Under the pieces are notes generated by a model. That model was given only the letters and a program-made list of their open reading frames with translations, had not been told where the DNA came from and did not search any database. The position numbers and the translations under genes were made by a program. Positions 52,223 to 62,286 of a stretch of 64,000 nucleotides of DNA are shown here, piece after piece (position 1 is the stretch's first letter; each line of letters starts with the position of its first letter). The stretch is from Veillonella sp. VA142 (GTDB lineage: Bacteria; Bacillota; Negativicutes; Veillonellales; Veillonellaceae). The stretch spans positions 124,001 through 188,000 of the forward strand of contig NZ_RQVN01000002.1 in assembly GCF_003992135.1 (NCBI RefSeq), given 5' to 3'.

Positions 52223-53239
52223 ATGATTCAACAAGCAATACGCCTCGTTACAGAGGGTCAAGATATGCCCTATGAAGTGGCAAAAGTAACGATGAATGCG
52301 ATTATGAGCGGCGACGTACAGGAGGTGCCTATGGCAGCCTTTTTAGGAGGCCTACAAGCAAAGGGACCTAGCGTGACAGAGATTACAGCTTTTGCAGAAG
52401 TGATGCGTGAAAAAGCAGGTTCCGTACCACATGACAATACAGTAGTAGAAATCGTAGGAACCGGTGGAGATGGTAGTAGTACATTTAATATTTCCACTAC
52501 GTCAGCCATATTGTTAGCTGCGGCGGGTATTCCTGTGGCTAAACATGGAAATCGTAGTGTTTCTAGTAAATGTGGGGCTGCCGACGTATTAGAAGCACTG
52601 GGTGTGAAACTAGATCTGAATGGAGAGCAAAATAAAAAGGTCTTAGAAGAAGCAAATATTTGCTTTATGTTTGCCCCTGTGTACCATGAAGCTATGAAGT
52701 ATGCAGGTCCTGTACGAAAAGCTATGGGGGTAAGAACGGTATTTAATATTTTGGGGCCTTTGGCAAATCCAGCCGGTGCTACGGTAGAGCTCGTGGGTGT
52801 GTACGATCGGTCCTTAATAGAACCCTTGGCACAGGTCTTATCTAACTTAGGTGTATATCGTGGTGCCGTGGTATATGGCAGTGATGGGTTAGATGAGATT
52901 ACAGCCACAGGTACAACGACAGTGTGTGAAATCAATCATGGTACCTTCAAAACTTATGAGCTAGATCCGAAGGATTATGACTTTACCTATGCCACACTAG
53001 ATGAATTAGTAGGAGGTGATGCACAGGTAAATGCTGAAATCACACGCAATTTACTTGAAGGTAAGGATAGAAGTGGTCGTGCTACAGCAGTAATACTCAA
53101 TGCGGGTATGGCATACTATTTAGCTAAAGAGGGAGCGGTTACCATAGAAGAATCATTCAAAAGGATACAAGAATTGTTATACTCTGGCGCAGGTGCAAAG
53201 GCGCTTTCAAGATTTGTGAATGCCTCGCAAAATGCTTAA
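52223..53239 (+). CDS. trpD: anthranilate phosphoribosyltransferase
   Basis: Transfers phosphoribose from PRPP to anthranilate. The 338 residues include GTGGDGSSTFNISTTSA (PRPP loop), KHGNRSVSSKCGAADVLE, and FNILGPLANPA. Normal length. Separate from trpG, unlike the fused enteric form. A 110-bp gap without clear signals precedes it. Confidence 0.95.
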   Translation: MIQQAIRLVTEGQDMPYEVAKVTMNAIMSGDVQEVPMAAFLGGLQAKGPSVTEITAFAEVMREKAGSVPHDNTVVEIVGTGGDGSSTFNISTTSAILLAAAGIPVAKHGNRSVSSKCGAADVLEALGVKLDLNGEQNKKVLEEANICFMFAPVYHEAMKYAGPVRKAMGVRTVFNILGPLANPAGATVELVGVYDRSLIEPLAQVLSNLGVYRGAVVYGSDGLDEITATGTTTVCEINHGTFKTYELDPKDYDFTYATLDELVGGDAQVNAEITRNLLEGKDRSGRATAVILNAGMAYYLAKEGAVTIEESFKRIQELLYSGAGAKALSRFVNASQNA

Positions 53240-53456
53240 TAGTCCGTGGTTATCATTATACTTATAAAGCAGGAGATATTCGTTAGGAATAGTAGATTCT
53301 AGAACCTAGTTAGGTAACTTGTCAACTAAATAGTACAAATATAGAAATTCCTACTGTTATCATTTAGATATATAAATACTTCTGATTGCGTGTTGGCATA
53401 TACATACTATGGTTATAAGAGTATGCAAGAATATTAGGATAGAAATAGAGATAGTT

Positions 53457-55043
53457 ATGATATTAGATAAAATCGTGGCAGCTACTGAAAAGCGGGTGCG
53501 TGACGCAAAAGCTAAGCTACCCTTGTCAGAGTTGCAACAGCAAGTAGAAAGAATGCCAATCACGAAGGACTTCCCTTTTGAACAGGCGTTACAAGAATTA
53601 GATTTCAATTTCATATGTGAAGTGAAAAAAGCATCTCCATCAAAAGGGATAATTTCAGAAGATTTTCCCTATCTAGATATTGCTAAAGACTATGAAATGG
53701 CAGGGGCAGCAGCGATTTCTGTGTTGACGGAATCAGACTTCTTTTTAGGTAGCCTTCAGTACTTACAAGAGATTGCAGCAATTGTACATATTCCTGTACT
53801 TCGGAAGGATTTCATCATCGATGAATACCAAATCTATGAAGCAAAACTATGGGGCGCCTCAGCTATATTACTCATAGCCGCTATCTTGGATGATGAAACA
53901 ATGGCACGCTTTTATAAGCTAGCAGATAGTTTGGGATTGTCCTGCTTGGTAGAGGCTCACGATGAAACGGAAGTGTTACGAGCTGCTAAGATAGGAGCCC
54001 GCATCATTGGAGTGAACAACCGTAATTTAAAAGATTTTACGGTGAATGTGAACAACAGCATTCATTTACGTAATCTTGTAGATGATTCAGTGATTTTCGT
54101 ATCTGAAAGCGGACTAGATACAGCTGAAGATATTCAGTGTTTACGAGATAACAACATTCATGCTGCACTCATGGGTGAAAGCTTTATGAGGTCTACAGAT
54201 AAAGTGGCTAAGTTAGCTGAGTTATATGGCCCTATTCGACATAATACTTTTGAGGGGAATTATACAAATCAAGATTTGCTAGAAACATATGAAACATATA
54301 AGGTGGAAGGTGTACAGACATCGAAAGAAGAGATGTTGATACCAAGGGAACCTAATCCTCTTACAGAACCGAGATATGAAGTGAAAATAAAATTCTGTGG
54401 CATAACCCAAGAAGATACAGTTCCTGTATTGCTGGATACACAACCAGATTATGTGGGTTTTGTCTTTGCACAGAGCAAGCGACAAGTGACAAGAGAGCAA
54501 GCCCGTTCTATTGCCAATAGTTTACAAAACACCTTGCAAGATGCGACTAATGATAAGCCTACTTCTTATGTAGGTGTATTTGTAAATGAAACGATATCTA
54601 CTATTGTAGAGATTGCTAAGACGGTGCCACTTTCAGTAGTGCAATTACATGGAGATGAATCTGTAGACTATATTGAAACATTACGGAATCAATTACAGGA
54701 ACAAGAATTAGAATCTTGTCAGATATGGAAAGCCATACAGGTGCAAAGTAAAGAAGATATTGTGCCATGGAAACAAGTACCTATTGATGGACTAGTGGTA
54801 GATTCCTACTCTAAGGAAGAACGAGGAGGTACCGGTAAGACTATCGATTGGTCACTCCTAGAAGAAGTACAGGTCCCATTCTACCTAGCCGGTGGTATAG
54901 GACTACACAATGTAGCCCGTGCTATCCGAAGACTACAGCCTTATGGGCTTGACATGAGCAGTAGTTTAGAAACGAATGGACAAAAAGATGCTAAGAAAAT
55001 GAGAACCATGTCACACATTATTAAGACAGTCACACATAGATAA
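53457..55043 (+). CDS. trpCF: fused indole-3-glycerol-phosphate synthase / phosphoribosylanthranilate isomerase
   Basis: Bifunctional protein of 528 residues. TrpC part ~1-265: CEVKKASPSKG, VLRKDFIIDEYQIYEA, GVNNRNLKDF, VSESGL. TrpF part from ~305: IKFCGITQEDT, VGFVFAQSKRQV, VVQLHGDE, and the C-terminal FYLAGGIG and DMSSSLE. A ~40-residue linker joins them. The order TrpC-TrpF is that of enteric bacteria. The start at 53457 fits the conserved MILDKIVAATEKR; the upstream codons lack a ribosome binding site and read as non-conserved. Confidence 0.94.
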   Translation: MILDKIVAATEKRVRDAKAKLPLSELQQQVERMPITKDFPFEQALQELDFNFICEVKKASPSKGIISEDFPYLDIAKDYEMAGAAAISVLTESDFFLGSLQYLQEIAAIVHIPVLRKDFIIDEYQIYEAKLWGASAILLIAAILDDETMARFYKLADSLGLSCLVEAHDETEVLRAAKIGARIIGVNNRNLKDFTVNVNNSIHLRNLVDDSVIFVSESGLDTAEDIQCLRDNNIHAALMGESFMRSTDKVAKLAELYGPIRHNTFEGNYTNQDLLETYETYKVEGVQTSKEEMLIPREPNPLTEPRYEVKIKFCGITQEDTVPVLLDTQPDYVGFVFAQSKRQVTREQARSIANSLQNTLQDATNDKPTSYVGVFVNETISTIVEIAKTVPLSVVQLHGDESVDYIETLRNQLQEQELESCQIWKAIQVQSKEDIVPWKQVPIDGLVVDSYSKEERGGTGKTIDWSLLEEVQVPFYLAGGIGLHNVARAIRRLQPYGLDMSSSLETNGQKDAKKMRTMSHIIKTVTHR

Positions 55044-55054
55044 GGAGATAGACT

Positions 55055-56248
55055 ATGACAACACATCGCCATGGCTATTTCGGGGACTTTGGTGGACAAT
55101 TCATGCCGGAAACATTAATGAATGCCATCATTGAACTGGAAGAAGCCTATGAAATGTATAAAAACGATCCAGAATTTATTAAAGAGTTAGAAGACCTACA
55201 TGTATCGTATACAGGTCGTCCCTCCATGTTATATTATGCAGAGAAAATGACAAAAGATTTAGGGGGCGCTAAGATTTATTTGAAGAGGGAAGACTTAAAT
55301 CATACAGGGTCCCACAAATTAAATAATGTGCTAGGTCAAATGTTACTAGCTAAGCGAATGGGGAAAACTCGAGTCATTGCCGAAACAGGTGCCGGTCAAC
55401 ATGGTGTAGCCACTGCCACAGTAGCTGCATTAATGGGTATGGAATGTGAAATTTTCATGGGTCAAGAAGATTGTGAAAGACAAGCTTTAAATGTATACCG
55501 GATGGAGCTATTAGGTGCCAAGGTACATCCTGTGACATCTGGTACCAGTACCTTAAAAGATGCCGTATCTGAAGCAATGCGTGAATGGACGAATCGTATG
55601 GCAGACACTCACTACGTGTTAGGATCTGTCATGGGCGCCCATCCATTTCCTATGATGGTCCGTGACTTTCAATCTATCATCAGTCGTGAAGCAAGAAAAC
55701 AAATTCTAGACAAAGAAGGCAAACTACCAGCGGCTGTGTTAGCTTGCGTTGGTGGCGGTAGTAATGCTATCGGTATGTTCTATCATTTTATTCCTGATGC
55801 GGACGTGCAACTCATCGGCTGTGAATCGGCAGGTAAAGGTGTGGATACAGAGCAACATGCGGCAACCATGACGAAGGGTACTGTGGGAATTTTCCATGGT
55901 ATGAAATCTTATTTCTGCCAAAACTCATATGGTCAAATTGCACCGGTTTATTCCATTTCTGCTGGGTTAGACTATCCAGGTATTGGACCAGAGCATGCCC
56001 ATTTACGAGACAGTGGACGTGCTCAATATGTGCCGATTACAGATGATGAAGCAGTGGATGCTTTTGAATATCTATCTCGTATGGAGGGGATTATTCCAGC
56101 TATTGAAAGTGCTCATGCCGTAGCGCATGCTATGCGATTGGCACCTACTCTAAGTCCTGATGAAAGTATCATCATTTGTTTATCTGGACGTGGTGATAAA
56201 GATGTAGCAGCTATGGCAAGATATAGAGGGGTGAACTTACATGAATAA
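55055..56248 (+). CDS. trpB: tryptophan synthase beta chain
   Basis: PLP enzyme joining indole and serine. The 397 residues carry [13 protein letters not shown], the PLP Lys in [13 protein letters not shown], and the phosphate loop [10 protein letters not shown]. TrpB1-type length. AAGGAGATAG upstream; overlaps trpA by 8 bp. Confidence 0.96.
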   Translation: MTTHRHGYFGDFGGQFMPETLMNAIIELEEAYEMYKNDPEFIKELEDLHVSYTGRPSMLYYAEKMTKDLGGAKIYLKREDLNHTGSHKLNNVLGQMLLAKRMGKTRVIAETGAGQHGVATATVAALMGMECEIFMGQEDCERQALNVYRMELLGAKVHPVTSGTSTLKDAVSEAMREWTNRMADTHYVLGSVMGAHPFPMMVRDFQSIISREARKQILDKEGKLPAAVLACVGGGSNAIGMFYHFIPDADVQLIGCESAGKGVDTEQHAATMTKGTVGIFHGMKSYFCQNSYGQIAPVYSISAGLDYPGIGPEHAHLRDSGRAQYVPITDDEAVDAFEYLSRMEGIIPAIESAHAVAHAMRLAPTLSPDESIIICLSGRGDKDVAAMARYRGVNLHE

Positions 56249-57026
56249 AATAACAATAGCAGAAGCTTTTAAAAATAAAGCATTTATCCCTTTCATTACA
56301 GCAGGTGACCAAGGGATTGATACCACGGAGAAATATATTCGTACCATGGCAAAAGCGGGAGCGACTTTGATTGAAATTGGCATTCCTTTTTCAGACCCTG
56401 TAGCCGAAGGACCTGTTATTCAAGCTGCTAGTGAGCGTGCTTTGTCCACAGGGGTTACTACAGATGATATTTTTGAGATGGTCCGACGTTTGCGCACTGG
56501 TACGGATGCATTGACGATTCCACTTGTGTTCATGACCTATATGAATCCTATCTATGTGTATGGTGTTGAAAGCTTTATGACACGCTGTGAAAAAGTGGGC
56601 ATCCAAGGTGTCATTGTGCCAGACTGTCCATTGGAAGAAAAACAAGAACTAAGCAACCAAACGAAGGCGCATGGAGTTTCTGTTATCTCTTTAATTGCAC
56701 CTACCTCTGAGCAACGGATTGAGGAAATTGCCAGTCAAGCAGAGGGCTTTGTGTACTGTGTATCTTCACTTGGTGTAACAGGTATGCGCAGTGACATCAA
56801 AACAGACATTGCTAGCATCGTGCAACAGATTCGCCAATACACAGATATTCCAGTGGCAGTTGGTTTTGGTATTTCCACACCGGAACAAGCAAAATCAATG
56901 GCTTCACTATCTGATGGTGCCATCGTAGGTAGTGCTATTGTGAAACAAATTGGAGAGTGGGGCTTAAATGGGGAAGAAGCGTTATATAACTATGTTCGTT
57001 CTATGGTAGAGGCTGTAGGTAACTAA
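56241..57026 (+). CDS. trpA: tryptophan synthase alpha chain
   Basis: Cleaves indole-3-glycerol phosphate. The 261 residues contain PFITAGD, the catalytic Glu and Asp in [19 protein letters not shown], and [10 protein letters not shown]. Last gene of the trp operon; start overlaps the trpB end. Confidence 0.95.
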   Translation: MNKITIAEAFKNKAFIPFITAGDQGIDTTEKYIRTMAKAGATLIEIGIPFSDPVAEGPVIQAASERALSTGVTTDDIFEMVRRLRTGTDALTIPLVFMTYMNPIYVYGVESFMTRCEKVGIQGVIVPDCPLEEKQELSNQTKAHGVSVISLIAPTSEQRIEEIASQAEGFVYCVSSLGVTGMRSDIKTDIASIVQQIRQYTDIPVAVGFGISTPEQAKSMASLSDGAIVGSAIVKQIGEWGLNGEEALYNYVRSMVEAVGN

Positions 57027-57119
57027 CAGTAATGCGCTCTAAGGTAATGCACATGTATAACAGAGTTATTTGATGATGATATCTCTCTTGTCCTATTCTG
57101 TTATTTACGATGTCTATTG

Positions 57120-57158
57120 AATAGCTGTGCAAGAAGTGAATCTTGTGCAGCTATTTTT
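57120..57158 (+). terminator. intrinsic terminator of the trp operon
   Basis: 15-bp stem AATAGCTGTGCAAGA / TCTTGTGCAGCTATT with a 6-nt loop, then TTTTT. It is about 90 bp after the trpA stop. Confidence 0.85.
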
Positions 57159-57298
57159 ATATATTAGATACTTACTTATAAGTAGCGTAGTGTTTTATAA
57201 TATAGTAGGTAATAAGCAGTTATAAAAACCTGTGGTAACATACATTGATATACTGTATACTTAAGGATATATAAAATTCTTAACAGGAGACATAGGGT

Positions 57299-57718
57299 AT
57301 GGAAAAAACAAGTATTGGCGTTGGGCGTGCTGCATTGCATGTTGCTATTTCTGAAAGTCGCACAGAAGAGATGGCATTGCGAAAAGACTTTGAAGCACAG
57401 GGGATTCATAGTTGTGCTGTGGATTTTGGAGGAGCTTTCACAGAGATTATTCCTAAAATTATTGAACGATCCGTTGTAGCATCGGAACGTCAAGGGTTAA
57501 TACAAGGTGATCATGTTAGTAAAGGCGCTGTGGTAGGCGCCACAGCACAAGCCTTAGAGCAAATCAAAAATAAATGTGTAGGTCTTAATGTTGGCGGCAA
57601 AGTGGGGATTGCACGTAGTCAAGAACATCTAAGTGTAGCAATTTACTTAGGAGTCGGTGTATTGCATTTGGATGAGATTGCCGTAGCTATGGCGCATCGA
57701 GCTGTACCAAATCTTTAG
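57299..57718 (+). CDS. HutP-family RNA-binding protein
   Basis: A 139-residue protein resembling HutP, the Mg/His-dependent antiterminator of Bacillus hut genes. IIPKIIERSVVASERQGLI matches the family helix, and HLSVAIYLGVGVLHLDEIAVAM matches the C-terminal strand pair. No histidine-utilisation genes are near, so the effector and target RNA are unknown. GGAGA-type ribosome binding site. It lies alone between trpA and menB. Confidence 0.7.
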   Translation: MEKTSIGVGRAALHVAISESRTEEMALRKDFEAQGIHSCAVDFGGAFTEIIPKIIERSVVASERQGLIQGDHVSKGAVVGATAQALEQIKNKCVGLNVGGKVGIARSQEHLSVAIYLGVGVLHLDEIAVAMAHRAVPNL

Positions 57719-57799
57719 AAATGCTATAAATTTATGAATAGATTTGGTATAATATTTTTTAGAGTATATAGACAATAGCTAATCATTTTGGAGGTAACT

Positions 57800-58642
57800 A
57801 TGAGTCAATTCGATTGGAAAGTGCTAGATCGTAATTACGAAGATGTCATTTACGAAACATATAATGGGATTGCTAAAATCACAATTAATCGCCCAGAAGT
57901 GCGCAATGCGTTCCGTCCTAAAACAGTGATGGAGTTAATTGATGCTTTCACGATTGCACGTGAAGATGCAGAAGTAGGGGTTATTATTTTGACTGGCGCT
58001 AACCATGGTCAAGGAGAAGATAAAGAAGCGTTCTGCTCCGGTGGTGACCAACGTGTTCGTGGAGATGGTGGTTATGTTGGAGATGATAAAATTCCTCGTC
58101 TAAACGTGTTGGATTTACAACATTTAATCCGTATTACTCCAAAACCTGTTATTGCTATGGTTAACGGTTTTGCTATTGGTGGAGGACATGTATTACATAT
58201 CGTTTGTGATCTTTCTATTGCCTCTGAAAATGCAAAATTTGGTCAAACTGGTCCTCGTGTAGGCTCTTTTGATGCTGGTTATGGTGCTGGTTACCTAGCC
58301 CGTTTAGTAGGCCATAAAAAAGCTCGCGAAATTTGGTTCTTGTGCCGTCAATATTCTGCAAAAGAAGCATTAGACATGGGTCTTGTAAATACAGTAGTGC
58401 CATTTGATCAATTAGAAGCAGAAACTGTGAAATGGTGTGAAGAAATTCTTCAATTGTCTCCTATGGCACTTCGCTTCTTGAAAGCTTCTTTCAATGCGGA
58501 TACAGATGGGTTAGCTGGTTTACAACAATTTGCAGGGGATGCGACTTTATTATTCTACACAACAGACGAAGGTAAAGAAGGTCGCGATGCTTTTAAAGAA
58601 AAACGTAAACCTAATTTTAAACAATTTCCTAAATTCCCTTAA
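57800..58642 (+). CDS. menB: 1,4-dihydroxy-2-naphthoyl-CoA synthase
   Basis: Crotonase-family ring closure in menaquinone synthesis. The 280 residues have [19 protein letters not shown], the MenB-specific loop, [18 protein letters not shown] and [13 protein letters not shown]. Length and motifs match MenB rather than other crotonases. The ATG at 57800 follows TGGAGG. Cotranscribed with menE, 11 bp apart. Confidence 0.96.
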   Translation: MSQFDWKVLDRNYEDVIYETYNGIAKITINRPEVRNAFRPKTVMELIDAFTIAREDAEVGVIILTGANHGQGEDKEAFCSGGDQRVRGDGGYVGDDKIPRLNVLDLQHLIRITPKPVIAMVNGFAIGGGHVLHIVCDLSIASENAKFGQTGPRVGSFDAGYGAGYLARLVGHKKAREIWFLCRQYSAKEALDMGLVNTVVPFDQLEAETVKWCEEILQLSPMALRFLKASFNADTDGLAGLQQFAGDATLLFYTTDEGKEGRDAFKEKRKPNFKQFPKFP

Positions 58643-58653
58643 TGGGTTAGGTT

Positions 58654-60258
58654 ATGAAGTGGTTATATAATCGAGCACAAACACATGGAGATAAGCTTTT
58701 TTTAAACGAGCTTACCTATGGTACTGTGTTGGATTTAACAATAGCTACAGCAAAACGACTCGCTCCTCATCTTCGAGGGGAGAGTCGTATTGCTTTATGG
58801 GCAGAAAATTCAGTATCCATGGCGATACACCTATTTGCTCTATCTGCATTGGGTATAGAAACAGTATTGCTGAATACGAATCTGACTGAACGAGAAGTGA
58901 CCGAACAGATGGAAAGTACGGGAGTTCGCACCTTATTGATGTCAGAGAAAATGACACAGATTTTGCGTGCGCAGAAGGAAGCCTGCGACATAGAGGTCAC
59001 AGATGTTTCTACTTATGAGCATAGCCATAGTCAAGTGGACCGACAGTATTTGTGCTTTTCTACATACATAGACACTGATTTAAAGGCTATTTCTTCTATG
59101 CATAATGACGGAGATGTTAGAAATGAAAATACTAATGGCGCAAAATATACATCTATCAAAATAGATGATGAAGAAAACCCCAGTATGGACTCTTTTAGAA
59201 ATAGATGTAATCACCTGGGTGATGTTGAAGACTCTACAGATTGCGAGAATAATCTAGACTGGAATCCATCAGAGGACAAAATTTTTTGCATTATCAACAC
59301 TAGTGCTACAACAGGCAAGTTCAAATCCGTCCCTGTGCGATGGTCACAGATTAAGGCTCATGTGAAAGCTTCTGCGAATGTGCTTGGCGTGGAGGAAGAT
59401 GATAATTGGCTTGTGGTGCTCCCTATGTTCCATGTCAGCGGCTTATCTATTATTTTACGTACCTTGTATAATGGCACAAGAGCTACCATTCGTGAAAAGT
59501 TTTCGGAACAAGTTGTACTAGATGCATTAGAAACGGAAGAAGTCACCATAGTATCCTTGGTGCCCACAGTGTTACAACGCATAGTAGAACGTATACAAGC
59601 ACCAACTTTACGGGCTATCTTACTAGGTGGCGAGTTCATTCCTATGCCACTGTTACAAGAGTGCGTACAACGAAATTTACCAGTCTATAAGACGTACGGC
59701 ATGTCAGAAACCTTTGCACAAAGTACGACATTTAGTGTTAAGGAGCGTCCGAATAAATTAGCCTCTGTAGGATATCCTTTAGAGGGGGTTACCATTGAAA
59801 TTCGCAATCCTGATGAAGAAGGAGTAGGAGAAGTGTGGCTTTCATCCCCGATGCTGATGAAAGGATACCTTAATAAAGAACCTATTAAAGGCGCTTTTAA
59901 TACAGATGACATTGGTTACATAGATGAAGATGGATTTTTATATCTTTTGAACCGCAGAAAGGACATCATCATTTCTGGTGGAGAAAATATTTATCCTAAG
60001 GAAATAGAGGACGTCCTATACGGGATGAAGGGTATTAAAGAATGTGCAGTTATTCCTGTCCCTGATTCTAAGTGGGGACAAGTGCCTGTTCTTTGTGTAG
60101 TTAGTAGTCATCCAGAAGCAGAAATATCCGACTATTTAATGAGCCGTTTAGCGAAGTATAAAATACCGAAGCGAATTGTATATTATGAAACATTGCCGAA
60201 AAATAGCATGGGGAAAATATTGCGACAAGAGTTGATTTACGAAGTAGAAAGGACATAG
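58654..60258 (+). CDS. menE: O-succinylbenzoate-CoA ligase, with an insertion
   Basis: Adenylate-forming ligase of 534 residues that activates OSB. Visible are the P-loop INTSATTGKFKSVPV, LPMFHVSGLSII, the YGMSETFA motif, GYIDEDGFLYLLNRRKDIIISGGENI, and the C-terminal catalytic Lys in KNSMGKILR. Residues ~125-205 form an acidic, Asn/Asp-rich stretch (SMHNDGDVRNENTNGAKY) not seen in typical 450-490-residue MenE proteins. It abuts the thioesterase gene. Confidence 0.9.
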   Translation: MKWLYNRAQTHGDKLFLNELTYGTVLDLTIATAKRLAPHLRGESRIALWAENSVSMAIHLFALSALGIETVLLNTNLTEREVTEQMESTGVRTLLMSEKMTQILRAQKEACDIEVTDVSTYEHSHSQVDRQYLCFSTYIDTDLKAISSMHNDGDVRNENTNGAKYTSIKIDDEENPSMDSFRNRCNHLGDVEDSTDCENNLDWNPSEDKIFCIINTSATTGKFKSVPVRWSQIKAHVKASANVLGVEEDDNWLVVLPMFHVSGLSIILRTLYNGTRATIREKFSEQVVLDALETEEVTIVSLVPTVLQRIVERIQAPTLRAILLGGEFIPMPLLQECVQRNLPVYKTYGMSETFAQSTTFSVKERPNKLASVGYPLEGVTIEIRNPDEEGVGEVWLSSPMLMKGYLNKEPIKGAFNTDDIGYIDEDGFLYLLNRRKDIIISGGENIYPKEIEDVLYGMKGIKECAVIPVPDSKWGQVPVLCVVSSHPEAEISDYLMSRLAKYKIPKRIVYYETLPKNSMGKILRQELIYEVERT

Positions 60259-60259
60259 T

Positions 60260-60685
60260 ATGAAGGGAACTTCTTTATTAGAACAATTACAGATAGAGAC
60301 ATTCCACTGTGCTGGACAGGCCTTTCTGAGTACAATGAAACTTTCATCATTTCATGCACAACCTTATGGATTCGTCAATGGTGGCGTGTATTTAGCTTAT
60401 GGAGAAGCTTTAGCTGGGATGGCGTCAAATGCCATATTGGCCCAAGAAATGACGGCGCCTAGTGAAAGTGGCATAGGTTCAGAACCTATCAAACAACGGG
60501 TAGCGGTAGGTCAATCGGTGACGGCTAATCATGTGAAATCGAAACGATGTGATGGCTATGTAGTAGCGCGTGGACAATTGTTACACCAAGGCGGACGTAA
60601 TCATGTGTGGATGATTTCTATCTTTGATGAAATGGATCAACTGTTATCTCACATGACAGTGACAAATAGTATAATTAATGTGTAA
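60260..60685 (+). CDS. hotdog-fold thioesterase, probable DHNA-CoA thioesterase
   Basis: A 141-residue PaaI/MenI-like hotdog protein: GFVNGGVYLAYGEALAGMASN with the catalytic region, then TANHVKSKRCDGYVVARGQLLHQG. It starts 1 base after menE, so hydrolysis of 1,4-dihydroxy-2-naphthoyl-CoA in menaquinone synthesis is the likely job. The specific substrate is inferred from context. Confidence 0.8.
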   Translation: MKGTSLLEQLQIETFHCAGQAFLSTMKLSSFHAQPYGFVNGGVYLAYGEALAGMASNAILAQEMTAPSESGIGSEPIKQRVAVGQSVTANHVKSKRCDGYVVARGQLLHQGGRNHVWMISIFDEMDQLLSHMTVTNSIINV

Positions 60686-60873
60686 GAAATTATGTCTATT
60701 AGTCGGAATTTATGTATAACACGATATTATCATTACATCCATGTTGATTAGACAAGAGTATCTATAGATAGATTGGTAGTACACCGTAACACTTTATAAA
60801 TAAGTAGAATAAGTCTGAATAGAATTAATATGTTATACAGTATTGTATTGACTAGAAAGGAGGTGCATAGTCC

Positions 60874-61704
60874 ATGAATATAGATATTATATCGTTGTTC
60901 CCAGAGTTTTTTGATGCCTTTTTTACCCATTCCATTATCAAACGTGCCTTACAGGGGAATCGCTTGGATATGAAAGTGACGAATCCGAGGGAGTTTTCTC
61001 ATAGCAAGCATGGTCAAGTAGACGATACGCCCTACGGCGGTGGTGCTGGTATGCTCATGAAAGCACCCCCTCTCTTTGAGGCTGTAGAACATGTGTTGCA
61101 GATGCCTATCGAAGAACATCGTAGTACCAAGGCGAATCACAAACGTCATGTCGTGTTTATGGGGCCAACAGGGACAACTTTCACACAAGAAAAAGCAAGG
61201 GAATTAGCTACCTATGATCAGCTTGTTATCGTGTGTGGACACTATGAAGGGGTAGACTATCGAGTGGAAGAACACTTAGTCGATGAAACTATATCTATCG
61301 GTGACTATGTGTTAACTGGTGGTGAATTACCAGCCTTGGTAGTAGTTGATGCAGTGGCTCGCATGATTCCTGGTGTGTTAGGCGCTACATCAGGAGCCAT
61401 AGAAGATTCTTTTTATCATCCTGTACTTGAGTGTCCGCAATACACGAAACCACAAGAATACAGAGGTATGATGGCGCCAGATATATTGCTGAGCGGTCAT
61501 CATAAAAATATTGAACAGTGGCGACTAGAAGAGTCCATTAAACGAACGGCTCTGCTACGAGAAGATTTATTACATCGTGAGTTAACAGTAGAAGAAGTTA
61601 AAATATTACATAGATTGCTAGAGAAATCCACATCTCAAGAAGAGCAAGAACGATTAGAAAGAATTTTAGGTCAGTCTACTTTCACAGAGGAAAAGAGGAA
61701 ATAA
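60874..61704 (+). CDS. trmD: tRNA (guanine37-N1)-methyltransferase
   Basis: SPOUT methyltransferase that makes m1G37. The 276 residues have IDIISLFPEFFDAF, DDTPYGGGAGM, CGHYEGVDYRVEE and the knot segment SIGDYVLTGGELPALVV. AAAGGAGGTG lies upstream. The usual rpsP-rimM neighbours are absent; a second SPOUT-type gene follows immediately. Confidence 0.95.
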   Translation: MNIDIISLFPEFFDAFFTHSIIKRALQGNRLDMKVTNPREFSHSKHGQVDDTPYGGGAGMLMKAPPLFEAVEHVLQMPIEEHRSTKANHKRHVVFMGPTGTTFTQEKARELATYDQLVIVCGHYEGVDYRVEEHLVDETISIGDYVLTGGELPALVVVDAVARMIPGVLGATSGAIEDSFYHPVLECPQYTKPQEYRGMMAPDILLSGHHKNIEQWRLEESIKRTALLREDLLHRELTVEEVKILHRLLEKSTSQEEQERLERILGQSTFTEEKRK

Positions 61705-62277
61705 ATGGCGAATTTATATATTGGCCTCGTTCATTATCCCATTATGAATAAACATGGTGAAGTCATTACGACGGCCATCACGAACTACGACATCCACGAT
61801 ATTGCCAGAGCATCCACAACCTACGATGTGGAACGGTATTTTATCATTCATAATGTGCCGAGCCAACGTGAACTGGCTGAGACCGTTATGAGTCATTGGA
61901 AAACAGGATTTGGTAGCACTTACAATCCGGATCGAAAGGATGCTTTCAAACATGTAGAACTAGTTAATTCTATTCGACAAGCTATTGATACGGTGACGGA
62001 ATTAGAAGGACAGAAGCCGATCGTGTGTACCACTGATGCGAGGACCTATGAGAATACGATTACCTATGCCTCGATCCGTAAATCACTTGAAAGTGAGAGC
62101 CGTCCTGTGGTAGTATTATTTGGAACGGGGTATGGTATGACGAAAGAAACAATGGAAGATTTCGATTATATCTTAGAACCCATCTATGGACATGGAGAGT
62201 ACAATCACCTTTCAGTTCGTAGTGCCGTATCAATTATCTTAGACCGCTTACGAGGCGAAGCGTGGTGGAATAAATAG
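61705..62277 (+). CDS. SPOUT-family RNA methyltransferase (PF09936-like)
   Basis: A 190-residue protein starting at the base after the trmD stop. NLYIGLVHYPIMNKHGEVI, HWKTGFGSTYNPDRKDAF, VVLFGTGYGMTKE and HLSVRSAVSIILDRL match the trmD-linked family also found in Thermotoga and other Firmicutes, with a trefoil-knot C-terminus. The RNA target is unknown. Confidence 0.85.
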   Translation: MANLYIGLVHYPIMNKHGEVITTAITNYDIHDIARASTTYDVERYFIIHNVPSQRELAETVMSHWKTGFGSTYNPDRKDAFKHVELVNSIRQAIDTVTELEGQKPIVCTTDARTYENTITYASIRKSLESESRPVVVLFGTGYGMTKETMEDFDYILEPIYGHGEYNHLSVRSAVSIILDRLRGEAWWNK

Positions 62278-62286
62278 GAGGACACA

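Noticed and set aside
52270-52935. 221-codon open frame on the minus strand within trpD
   Set aside because: Antisense shadow of a strongly conserved gene; no ribosome binding site or recognisable domain.
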